Positions 33,600-42,996 of a stretch of DNA of 64,000 nt are shown in pieces. This DNA comes from Deinandra increscens subsp. villosa (taxonomy: Eukaryota > Streptophyta > Magnoliopsida > Asterales > Asteraceae). Each line of letters begins with the position of its first letter. Within the stretch, counting starts at the first letter, position 1. The notes under the pieces are model-generated. The model had not been told where the DNA came from. It saw only the letters and a program-made list of their open reading frames with translations, and did no database searches. The DNA lies in contig JBCNJP010000025.1 of NCBI GenBank assembly GCA_039602395.1, forward strand, positions 103,282,124 to 103,346,123. The letters are read 5' to 3'. Made by a program: the position numbers and the translations under genes.

Positions 33600-34911
33600 C
33601 CTTTAACTTTTAAAGGTTTTTTTTTTGTTTTTGTTTTAAGTTTTGTTGTATTTTACTTTGGCCACGAAACTTTTAACTTTCTTACTTTCGTTTTAGTATA
33701 TTTTTATAGTTTTATACTTTTACTACAAGACTTTTAGACTTTTACGTTTTATACCTCTTAACTTTTTAACAATGTTTTAAAACCGGACCGGTCATGTTCA
33801 GAAAATGGTTCAACCGGTTGAACCGGGTTGACCCGGCCGGTCGAACCGGATTGACGAATCAAACCTATAAATTTACAATATACAGCTTATAAACTTTCAA
33901 CCACAACAAATATAAAAAAGAAACTTTATTAACGCGTAAAACAAATTACAATCATCCAAAATAACATCAATACAAATTACAATACCTCAAGTTCGTCGAT
34001 TGTACTCTGGTTAATAACTTTGATTATAGCCGATCACTTCGAGAATCTCATCCAAGTTCGTCGCTTTTACCCCAAGTGCGTCGATCGTCCCCCCAAGTTC
34101 GTGGATTATGGGGTTTTTTGTAGCACCTTTTTGGTTTTCAGTGGAACGTGAACCGTGAACGTAACCCTACTTTTTTGTAACGCCTTTCCTGCCTTTTCTT
34201 TAGATTAATTTAAAATAAAAAAATAAAAGAAATTAAAAAAAATTAAAAAAATTATAAAAAAAAACCTAACCCGGTTCAATCCGGTTCCGGGTCCGGGTTT
34301 TTACCCGGTTGAACCGGAAAACCCGACGGTTCACTTTCTGACCCATTATTACTAAAAACCGGTTATAATTGAACCGGAAGACCCACCGGTTCCCGGTTCA
34401 ACCGGTTGAACCGGCCGGGTTAATCCGGTTTTTAAAACATTGCTTTTTAACCCTCTAACTTCTAAAGTTTTTTTTTGTTTTAAGTTTTGTTGTCTTCTAT
34501 TTTGGCCATGGAATTTTTTACTTTTTTACTTTCGTTTTTAGTATACTTTTATAGTTTTATACTTTTACCACAAGACTTTTAGACTTTTACGTTTTATACC
34601 CCTTAACTTAATATATTTTTATAGTTTTATACTTTCACCGTCACGAGACTTTTAGATTTTTACGTTTTATACTCCTTAACTTTTTAACCCTCTAACTTTT
34701 AAAGTTTTTATTTTCGTTTTAAGTTTTTTTGTCTTTTACTTTTGCCACGAAACTTTTAACTTTTCTACCTCCCTTTTTAGTATACTTCTATAATTTTATA
34801 CTTTCCCCACGAGAGTTTTAAACTTTTACGTTTAATACCACTTAACTTTTTGACTTTCATTCAGTATACAAATTAAACCCCGCAGCAACGCGTGGGGTGG
34901 TACACATCTCG
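33600..34911 (+). mobile_element. Helitron-like element with internal minisatellite, interrupted by a hAT element
   Basis: The array (33600-33769 and 34443-34860) is made of the reverse complement of the repeat words at 28800-29410: AGACTTTTACGTTTTATACC, TTTTTATAGTTTTATACTTT and GCCACGAAACTTTTAACTTT. It is followed by a hairpin CCCCGCAGCAACGCGTGGGG (34881-34900) and about ten bases later by CTCG and T, near the Helitron end CTAG|T. The arrangement of array then hairpin then CTNG is the same as at 28732-29608, in opposite orientation. The left boundary is not resolved. Confidence 0.4.
33770..34442. mobile_element. Non-autonomous hAT element with CAATGTTTTAAAA ends
   Basis: The 673-bp element starts CAATGTTTTAAAACCGG, and its other end reads CAATGTTTTAAAAACCGG on the complement. 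A perfect 8-bp duplication CTTTTTAA lies at 33762-33769 and 34443-34450. Subterminal regions are dense in GGTTGAACCGG and CCGGGTT words. The interior is AT-rich and non-coding. It is inserted in the minisatellite array described at 33600-34911. Confidence 0.85.
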
Positions 34912-35000
34912 TATTAAATATATGAGAATGATAGATAAAAAGCTAATGTGACATACTAACTAAAACTATTTATAGAAAGGGCAGTCATCTATATATAACA

Positions 35001-36016
35001 CTAGATTCCAAGATTCGCGCGTTGCGCAAAGCGGTGTAAATTTAATCTATTGTAATTTGTGCATAAGAGATCGAGAATGATATGTGTAGAAACTTATTAA
35101 CTAATCATATCTAAACCAAATTTGTACCAAATGTAGCACTATAAAAGGAAATATGTATGTACGCGATGCAAAGGGCCAAATGCTACTTGATAAGCAATTG
35201 TGCGAAGCGTTATAAATTCAATCTATTATAATATGTGTAGAAGAGACCGAGCTAAGGATGATATATTAGAAACCTATTAACTCATCATATGTAAACCAAA
35301 TTTATAGCAAATGTAGCACTATAAAACCAAATATATATGTACGGGATGCAAAGGGCTAATGCCATTTCATAACCAAGTGAATTTAACCAAAATCATTGAT
35401 AACTGCAATAGTCAATGTTTTGACCAACGCAGTCAACTGTAATAGAACTTTGTATAGCCATTAAAATTGGTCCCTCTAAAATCATATTAGTGATGGAGAC
35501 ATATACCTAAGCATTTGTTTTACCTTTAATATCACCAATGACCTAAGCACTCCACTTTGACCAAAAGTCAGAACCAAAAGTCAGAATTTAATTTGCATAT
35601 CTATGCAAAAGTAAACAATGCTATATAAGGATTAGAAGCCAACCTTTGTAACAAAATTTGGATCCATTATTTGAGGTGATTACAAATTAAGAATAATATC
35701 AGTGCGAAAACTTTGTCTAAATATGTTACACTGAGTGACTTATGACTTTATGCACACATGGTTCCCAACAATACTGGAACAAAATTGAGGGATTTATTCC
35801 TTCCTATTCTAACCTCACTGTTTAATTTTGAGTCAATCATAATTAAGATACAAGATCCAATTTCAAAGAAAATAAAGTAGAATAGCTTGGTGACTTAGAT
35901 CCGATTCAGAAGATTAAAAGAACAAATCGATGACAAATATGCAACCAAATACACCCAGATGCACACAACTTTGGAAGGTATTAAAGAAAGATAAGCAACA
36001 AAACATTTATATAGAT
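35001..36016 (-). mobile_element. Candidate non-autonomous Helitron
   Basis: Read on the minus strand, the 3' end consists of the hairpin-forming TTTGCGCAACGCGCGAA, then TCTTGGAAT and CTAG at 35001-35004 followed by T. A possible 5' start TCTATATAAATG on the minus strand is at 36005-36016, preceded by A. The interior holds a tandem duplication of about 176 bp (35026-35375). The right boundary rests on a short match and is tentative. Confidence 0.45.
35026..35375. repeat. Tandem duplication, about 176-bp unit x 2
   Basis: Two diverged direct copies share, in order, AATCTATT(G/A)TAAT, GAGA(T/C)CGAG, ACTATAAAA and GCAAAGGGC. Period is about 176 bp with small indels and obvious divergence, so the duplication is old. 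Confidence 0.7.
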
Positions 36017-37800
36017 ATTATATATAGTCAACCACTGGTCCTTAAAGTAAGGCCATCTTGTTTACAATGAAGACACATTTGATGAACATCTTTTCTACAT
36101 ATTAGCTACTTATAAGTTTAGTAGTATCCAAAAACATTTTTTTACATCCTAAATTCGATGTTCATTTATGTGTCCTCCCCTAACAAAAGACTGTTCAACT
36201 GCTTACATATTCAAAAATGCAGGCGTTGTCCGCTTCTGTAAATGTTCCTTTCTACGGCGTGATCCTCTTTGTGTTTCCCTCATCACCTTCATGATCTACA
36301 GATGACAGGTCTTTTGTTAGATGTGCCATAATGTAACCTATTTTTTATTTATTCTGGTCACATGTTGAACATGAATTACTTTTTAAACGTTTTATCATAT
36401 TTAAATTTATCAACGTCTATAGGTTCCAAAAATATGTTAACAGGTTAGGTTGAGCCACTCAGCCACCATTCAACATCAGTTCACTGTTGTGAGGTCAGGT
36501 TGAGCCACCAATCAGCATCACTTCACTGTTGTGAATATATTAACTTTTAGGTTTGAAAAGAGACTCACATAAAGCATGCACAAAAAACTGGATAATAATG
36601 TGTTCCTTTTCATAATGATGAGTATTTACCTATATATTTTGTGACCTTCAAGGATGAGAAGACCATCATCACAATACCATCCATCGATAATAATGTGTTC
36701 CTTTCCATCATGATGATTTCATTCATAAACATCATCTGCGGGGCTTCTTCCCAGATCTCTCATTGATGTGAGCATACATATCTTTAATTCTGCAAAGGCC
36801 AACAACATTATATGGTTAAAAATGACTGAATAAGAAAAAAGCATTTCAACAAACACCTAATAGGCACCAAAAGACAATATACAAAAAAATGACCAAAGAT
36901 CGAAGGTATATGATAGTTGTAGCAAACCAAACCAAATAAGAATAGCCAAGAACAGAACCATTCAAGCAAACAAACCAAATAAGAATAGCTAAGAACGAAC
37001 CCAACAAAAACAGCCACTGACACTGATTTGAGGCCATAATTAAAACGAAATCAAAGAAAGAAGATAACCGACCAAGAGAGGGACTGCGATTTTAAACTAT
37101 CTCAACATAATTAAACCAAATAAGAACAGCAGAAACCAAGAAAAACAACGACTAACACTGATTTGAGGCCCAATTTAAAATTAGACCAAAGAAAGAAGAA
37201 ATCGGGCAAGAGAGGGACGGAGAACTCACTAACCTGCGCAGAGAAATTCAGCAATGAGGCAATACATGTGAAATCTGGCACATTGTATAGGTAGAGAGAA
37301 AAAAATGTACGAACAGTAAATATACAATTGAAGAAAAATCGGCCATAAATTGAGTAAACAAACGTTGGAGATTTACCCACAGAGAGCTTTGAATTGGCAA
37401 ACACTAAAGACGCACATCGTATAAGTAGATAAAGGAGATACAAACAGAAAAATTTAACAGAGGCAAGGGAGGGAACCAACGTACGGTGATGTTGATATGC
37501 CCGTTGATTGAAGCGGTGAGGAGGCGAGGTAAGGTAGATAATGTGCTCGTCTGGTTTACGCTTCCAACAAACACATCAGAGATATATGGATGGCAAATGT
37601 GGTGGTGGGAGGTATGGTCTCCTAATTGAAAGAAAAGCGAGCAGGGGTATGGCCGGTGATGGAGAAATCAGAGCAGGTAAGGAGAACGTGATGTACTCCT
37701 CTAGTTTACGTTTCCAACATCGCAAGTGGCCCACAAAAACGACCTCAGATGGTTATAAACGGCGATACTGTTCACCAAAACACAAAACAACCTAAAAAGG
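36017..37800. other. Unassigned region with diverged tandem repeats
   Basis: No protein domain is recognisable on either strand. The DNA is less AT-rich than its neighbours. I see several local direct repeats: a 50-bp repeat around TTCACTGTTGTGA (36430-36530), a 105-bp repeat around AATAATGTGTTCCTTT (36597 and 36690), a 135-bp repeat around CACTGATTTGAGGCC (37021 and 37156), and another around AGTTTACG(C/T)TTCCAAC (37551 and 37703). This may be a decayed gene, a non-coding transcript locus or an unclassified transposon. Confidence 0.4.
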
Positions 37801-39934
37801 CTTAATTGGCTTGTACATTGTGTTTGGGTGATTTAGGTGATTTAAGGTTAATCATGATCAACTAAAGTATACGTTGAACTAAAAGCTATATTAATTAAAG
37901 AAATGACTGTTGTATTGTTGTTTGTTTGTGGAGCACATGTGAATTCTATTCTATATGATAAAACGTATCCTAACAAGATAACATGTCACTAAAACAGGGG
38001 ATATCAGGCATCGACACGATTTAAGGACAATTTTACATTTAATTTTTTGTAGATTGATGGAATCAAATTAGGTTCACACCTTCATCATTGGTCGGCTAAC
38101 AAACACACAATTAAATATAAATACAAATAAAAGTGTGTTTTAATAAGATGTAAACATGAATAACAAGTATATATGTTATTTTGTAATCTTAATTATATTC
38201 TATTTTAATATGATATATTAATGATTATGTAATTATCTCTGTTTCTCCCTCCCATTACATGAGATTGATTATATCTTTCATTCAATGTATATATAATATA
38301 AATAAAAAAACACTTGGTGACAAAATCATAAAAATATTTTTTTAATCGCTATTACTTTTGTTTTCTTTTGCTAGGAGTTAAAAAACATTGTTTTCTTTTG
38401 CTAGGAGTTAAAAATTAATTTCATTTCACATAATATGAACTTAACAGAGAATCACATTTCACACCGCCTTTACAAATGTTTTGGTGAAATCAAATGTCAC
38501 GTTAACATGTTTTTTCAAAATGTGAGGATTATAAAACATGTTTTCATCAATGTTTCGATTTGACCACTTGCATGAAAATGATAGGCACAACGTCTTTTTA
38601 ATATTGATAAAAAAAAATGACATAAACTAGCAAAAGAAATTACAAAGGTAGCAACGTGTTTTTATGCCACTCGTTCCAATTGAGGGTACAATTATGGTTC
38701 CCACAAACCAATGGAACAAAAGTGCATGATATCGTCAAAAGCTGAAACCTTCCGATTAGAATTCTCACCAAATTTTGCTTTCGTTTCTAGACTTTCAATG
38801 ATAGACCACATTGTGAATTAAGATTTTCCGAATAAATAAATTAAACCGGCTGGATTGGTTATGTTGGTCAAACCAGATGGTTTTGAACCATTTAGATTTT
38901 TTTGAAGCATTATTTTGTATTAGTTTAATAATAATAAGAATAATTTATCAAATGTAATACCTATACTTATAACTTCATATACTAAAATCTAATGTATGAA
39001 GAGGGTCTTACGGCTTGGACAAGCCGTGAGCTTGGCTTTATCTAGCAGCTTCTCAATAAGAGATGCACGTGGCATGGGGGTTTTGGATGGTTCACAGATT
39101 GGGAAGCCGTGAATTGGCTTTCACGGGATTGGTCATGGGCGTGAGGGGCTTGATTCTTGATCACACGACTTGGTCTTCTCGGCAACGGCAGATCACGGTC
39201 AGCAATCTTCGATCACACAACTTCAGGAAAGCTGTGACATGCTTCCTCACGGCTTGGTCAAGCCGTGACGTTTTCAAAATTTTGTTATTATTCTTTGTTT
39301 TTGCTTCGTTTTCCATGCCACGTACCGTTATTCTAACCTGAAAACTCATGATATTCATCGAAAATGCACTTAATTTAATATTTTCAAAGTTAATTTTTTA
39401 TTTTTAGTCTGAAACTCACTATAATTCCGTTTCAATTTCCACACACATCAGGTGGAGGGTTGGTTGTGAACTTATTTAAATAGCTAGGCATCATACTATA
39501 TATACAATTTTATATTGTTAAAACTCATCAACATTAGTTATTAGTTGACATTTTTAAGTGTGTTTTTAGGAATATAAATGCTCGCTTGTGTCACTATGTG
39601 TACATTAAGTGAACCCATTGAAAAAAAGTCATGGATCCGCCCTTTATCTAATACATCTTTTACTATGCTATGCCTATTATACTTATCAAGTATGGGTGCA
39701 TGCATGTTCATACAATCATACGGGGATAGGAAGCAGTTTTCAAACATTCTAAAACATCCATTTGGGAGTAAATCTCAAGTAACCTCAACCTCAAGCAAGA
39801 TACATATTAAGATATAAACACCCAATTAAGATTTTGTTGCTAGCTAGCTATTTTTATACAAAGTGTCTACATATATATGGTACAATTAATTAAAGAATAT
39901 ATATGAACATTAAAATAAAAAGAAGCTAATTAAT
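37801..39934. other. AT-rich intergenic DNA with one GC-rich palindrome-bounded block
   Basis: No gene is recognised. At 38360-38420 the sequence TTTTCTTTTGCTAGGAGTTA is repeated directly at a 33-bp interval. The block 39010-39267 is bounded by two palindromes, listed separately. Confidence 0.5.
39010..39267. repeat. GC-rich block bounded by two near-identical palindromes
   Basis: ACGGCTTGGACAAGCCGT (39010-39027) and CACGGCTTGGTCAAGCCGTG (39248-39267) are each self-complementary and nearly identical. Between them, partial copies recur (GAAGCCGTGAATTGGC, GATCACACGACTTGG, GATCACACAACTT). It looks like a small transposon or foldback element, but the target duplication is not clear. Confidence 0.45.
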
Positions 39935-40719
39935 TTAATTTACAATATAATTGGGGTTAATCCTCTGTGATCGATGATGTTGTGTTTGTCGAGACTTAAT
40001 TTCTTCAGCGCATCTTAAAGTCCTCTCAATATGGTAACCACCCCCTATGCTCACTTCTCTCTCCAGATGGCAACAATAGCTCTCGAAAACACTCAAATTC
40101 ACATGCATTTTAAAATTCATCACCATCAGAAAATCAAGCTCCAGACTGTTCATTTCTTTTGTTGTTATTCCACCAACTCTTGCAAAATATGAATTTCTAT
40201 AGTTCCTGCATTCATAAATCAATCAATTAATTAATAAATCTATAAACAACAATCATTAATCACTACCAAACATAATCAAATATTAGTTAATTAATTAAAA
40301 AATGAAAAGCAATTAAGATTAACTTACATGTCTTCAACATATTTAGAAGCCACCATAATAGTTGTGATAAGAAGTCTATGAACATTCCGGCCAGTTATTC
40401 TGAACTCCGGCTGTGACCGACAAAACCTGTCGATATACACATACGCCACCACGTAAACAGATGGTCCGGCTTTTGTGTACTTAAAAATCCGTTCAAGGTA
40501 CGACTTTATCGTCATGTCCGGTGTTTCATAGCAATCGAAAATCCGAACACTCTTGGAGTTGGGCATTAACATGGTGCACTTTCGACCGATTCTTTCGTTT
40601 CTAACCAAAGTTCTTTCGAGTAGAGAGGCGAGAACCGAGATGACGAGAGGGGTGTTGGAGTCGTTTTGGTATGAGTATGAGTACACATCGTTTCTAAGCT
40701 TTCTTGGAGATATGGCCAT
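39935..40719 (-). CDS. U-type (P-type) cyclin, CYCU2/CYCP3-like
   Basis: Two coding exons on the minus strand: exon 1 is 40719-40328 and exon 2 is 40205-39935. The intron has a GTAAGT donor at 40327 and a TGCAG acceptor ending at 40206, splitting an ATG codon, and the product has 220 residues. The N-terminus MAISPRKLRNDVYSYSYQND and the following PLVISVLASLLERTLVRNE are hallmarks of CYCU2 (CYCP3) proteins. The cyclin box follows with YLERIFKYTKAGPSVYVVAYVYIDR, NVHRLLITTIMVASKYVED and, in exon 2, NSYFARVGGITTKEMNSLELDFL. This class resembles yeast PHO80-like cyclins and is expected to bind A-type cyclin-dependent kinases, linking nutrient or hormone signals to cell division. Intron position and length fit the family, and no lesion is visible. 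A TATA-like sequence lies about 95-105 bp upstream of the ATG. Confidence 0.92.
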
Positions 40720-40811
40720 TATAATAATATTGATCGATGATGAGAAATTGAAACTGTGAATATATAATCTGTTTGGTGTTTGAATTGGGAATTAAGAGAT
40801 ATAGCAGGTGA

Positions 40812-40822
40812 TTTATATATAT
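40812..40822 (-). promoter_or_regulatory. Candidate TATA box of the cyclin gene
   Basis: On the minus strand the sequence reads ATATATATAAA, about 95-105 bp upstream of the cyclin start codon. A 17-G run on the plus strand (40850-40866, C-run on the coding strand) lies just upstream of it. The position fits a short 5' UTR, but no transcription start is known. Confidence 0.4.
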
Positions 40823-40849
40823 GGAGAGGGGAGAGTTGGTGGGAGAGAA

Positions 40850-40866
40850 GGGGGGGGGGGGGGGGG
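40850..40866. repeat. Poly-G tract upstream of the cyclin gene
   Basis: An uninterrupted run of 17 G follows GAGAGAA in the promoter-proximal region of the minus-strand cyclin gene. Confidence 0.9.
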
Positions 40867-41212
40867 AAGAACTTGACAAATGGAAGGTACAAGGAAGGAA
40901 GGAAGGAGGGTGATTTGAGGTTTATAAAATTTTGTGTCGATTTCATTGTAACGATAAAGTACTACAGACATAACAGCTATTAACTTTATTATTTTAATTA
41001 GAGCGACCAACCCTAAAATACAAGTTTGTCGCTATATGGTAAGTTTTTAACCGTAACTAGAGTCTTAAATGTCCGTGGACCGTGAAGTAATAAAATCGAT
41101 CCCATGCTACTTCATATTTTTAAAAAAAAAGATCTATATACTAACGTTAATAAAAGATAAACCAAAAAAGAAAATAGAACCAAAACTCAGTATATCTAAT
41201 TCATGTTTAAAT

Positions 41213-41400
41213 CAATGTTTTCAAACCTGAAACGGTCGGTTCGACCGGTTGAAGCGATAATTGCAGGCAAAGCCGGTTTAGGTATGTCTGGTTGAATCTA
41301 ATTTCAAGCTAATTTATTAATTATCCGGTGATTTTTACGGTTCAAACCGACCAAATTAAACTCGGAACCGTGTCGCTAGTTGAACCGGTTTTAAAACTTA
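41213..41400. mobile_element. Decayed hAT relic of the CAATGTTTT family
   Basis: The left end CAATGTTTTCAAACCTG and the right end CGGTTTTAAAACTTA (TAAGTTTTAAAACCG on the complement) match the termini of the element at 33770-34442. CCGGTTGAA and GAACCGG words lie just inside. The internal part is reduced, and no exact 8-bp duplication survives. Confidence 0.5.
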
Positions 41401-41654
41401 AGTCACACTAACACTAAATAATAAAAAGACTTAATACATATAACACTTTAATGACGTAGTATGTTTTGGATAAATATAGTTTGACTAAAACTTATATCGA
41501 TCTTTTTAGATAATTGTAATTTGTTTATGACTTTGTTGAAGTTTTTTTTTTTGAGATTGTCGTGTTTAAAAGTTTATAAAGTGTATATTATAAATTTACA
41601 AGTTTGAATAGTTAATCCCGTTTGACCTTCCGGGTCAACTGATTGAACCTTTTT

Positions 41655-41865
41655 TTTGACACAAGTCCGAGTCACTGAACTCCTTCATCCCCCAACACTT
41701 TCACACTCGATAGGTATGTTGTCTGGGCCAAGTGGCCAACAACCTTCTCTAGCTCTTCACATCTTCCCAATGGTAGTTTTCAGCTTCTCTCCTGTCAGAT
41801 AGCTTGATAACAAAAGTTACACCGATGTACTTGTTGCGTAAGCGTATAATCTCTTCATTGAGCGT
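41655..41865 (-). pseudogene. RTE-type LINE relic, reverse-transcriptase part
   Basis: On the minus strand, with frame changes, one can read blocks of the RTE-clade reverse transcriptase: NEEIIRLRNKYIGVTFV, a KVVGPDNIPIE-like segment near 41720-41740, and a LGDEGVQ-like segment near 41690. The upstream part of the same LINE continues at 57382-57790, across the nested insertions. The coding sequence is riddled with stops and frameshifts. This was the landing site for the gag-only LTR element. Confidence 0.65.
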
Positions 41866-41984
41866 TGATGCAGAAACGAAAGCAATCAAATGGCTAGAAA
41901 CTCAAAAGATTAATCAAAAGCCTTCAAAGGTTCTTGAGAGAACATAACAGTTCACAATATAATAATAATCAACTGAAAACCAAC
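41866..41984 (-). repeat. 3' LTR of the gag-only element, first fragment
   Basis: This 119-bp segment (plus-strand start TGATGCAGAAACGAAAGC) matches the beginning of the copies at 56796 and 57082. It continues at 54736-54756 and 55716-55860, the gaps being the Sirevirus-like and PIF/Harbinger insertions. The three pieces sum to 285 bp. Confidence 0.88.
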
Positions 41985-42376
41985 TGTTGGGCTAGGCTTA
42001 TTTAAGGCATGAACATTTGTAATTGGGCTTATTGTATTTTGGTTTGGGCTAGTTATTTATCTTATAATTGGACTAGTCTAGCTTTCGATTTGGGCTTCTT
42101 GGGCCTGCTAGGTTTACGATTAGGGTATGGGTATATATAAACCCATTTGTCTTTCTTTGTAACCAAGCTTTTCAATACAAAATACAAGTTTACGATTTCT
42201 GTGTGTGCTCTCTAGTTTACGATCAGCTTCATCAAGTAGTGTTTCTCATTCAAAACTAGATCTTTGCATTAGATCTAGTTTCTTTCTTCTACTTGGTTCT
42301 TGAATCAAGCTTATACGAGGATTCCGCACTCGTATTCGTCTAGATATCGTGTTGTTTGGTTGATCTCGGACCTACA
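41985..42376 (+). repeat. 5' LTR of the Sirevirus-like element
   Basis: 392 bp, identical to 54339-54730 except for GATCAGC versus GATCAAC near 42224. It contains TATATATAAA at 42132-42141, embedded in the inverted pair GGGT...ACCC. Three TTTACGA words occur in it. Confidence 0.95.
42132..42141 (+). promoter_or_regulatory. TATA box in the 5' LTR
   Basis: TATATATAAA lies about 150 bp into the LTR, inside the imperfect palindrome TGGGTATATATAAACCCA. It is conserved in the 3' LTR at 54486-54495. Confidence 0.65.
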
Positions 42377-42378
42377 AT

Positions 42379-42390
42379 TGGTATCAGAGC
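42379..42390 (+). other. Primer binding site (initiator tRNA-Met)
   Basis: TGGTATCAGAGC starts two bases (AT) after the terminal CA of the 5' LTR, the normal Copia position for priming by initiator methionine tRNA. Confidence 0.9.
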
Positions 42391-42464
42391 TAAGAATCAT
42401 CGATTCGAGGCTCACACGATATAGATTCAAGAAGGTTTCTGTTTTTCTGGGTTTGTGTTCGAGT

Positions 42465-42945
42465 TTTCTTGAAGATTCGAAGGTTTTTGTGGTTTACGAT
42501 TGCTGCTACTGCTGTTTCTGGGTGTTTACGACAAGTTTCTGGGTTGGTTTGAAGGTTTACGACTGCTACTGTTTGAAGATTTGCTTCGGAATTACGTTTA
42601 CGAGTTCAAGATTGGTTTTTTACGTGTTTACGACCCGGAGATTGACGTTTACGAGTCGTACAAGTGGTGTTTACGACTTTTCCTTGTCGTAATCGGTGTT
42701 TACGATACTGCCCATCGGAATCGCGTGATCGGAATCGTTGTTTACGATCAAATCTGATCGTAATTGGAGTTTACGACTATTTCTAATCGGAATTTGTGTT
42801 TACGACTAACGGAGTCGTAATCTGTTATCGTAATCGGGTGTTTACGATTCATTCAATCGTAATCGGTGTTTGCGACTTGTTTGGTTCATAATCAAGTGTT
42901 CACGATCGTAATCAAGGTTTACGATCGTAATCAAGACTTTTGACC
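42465..42945 (+). repeat. TTTACGA/TCGTAA motif array in the leader
   Basis: I count thirteen TTTACGA words in about 450 bp of untranslated leader, mostly as GTGTTTACGA. Reverse-type words TCGTAAT are interleaved, so many neighbouring pairs form short inverted repeats (for example TTTACGATC ... GATCGTAAT). Spacing is irregular, about 20-50 bp. The words fall in all three frames, arguing against protein coding as the cause. Confidence 0.85.
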
Positions 42946-42996
42946 GTAATCTCATTTTCTTTTGGACTTTAGTTGTAGTTTTCCCAAGCTTTTGAA

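Noticed and set aside
42300..42757. Frames of 85-130 codons in the Sirevirus-like leader
   Set aside because: They consist of VYD, FTT or FTS repeats caused by the TTTACGA motif being read in each frame; no evidence of coding selection.
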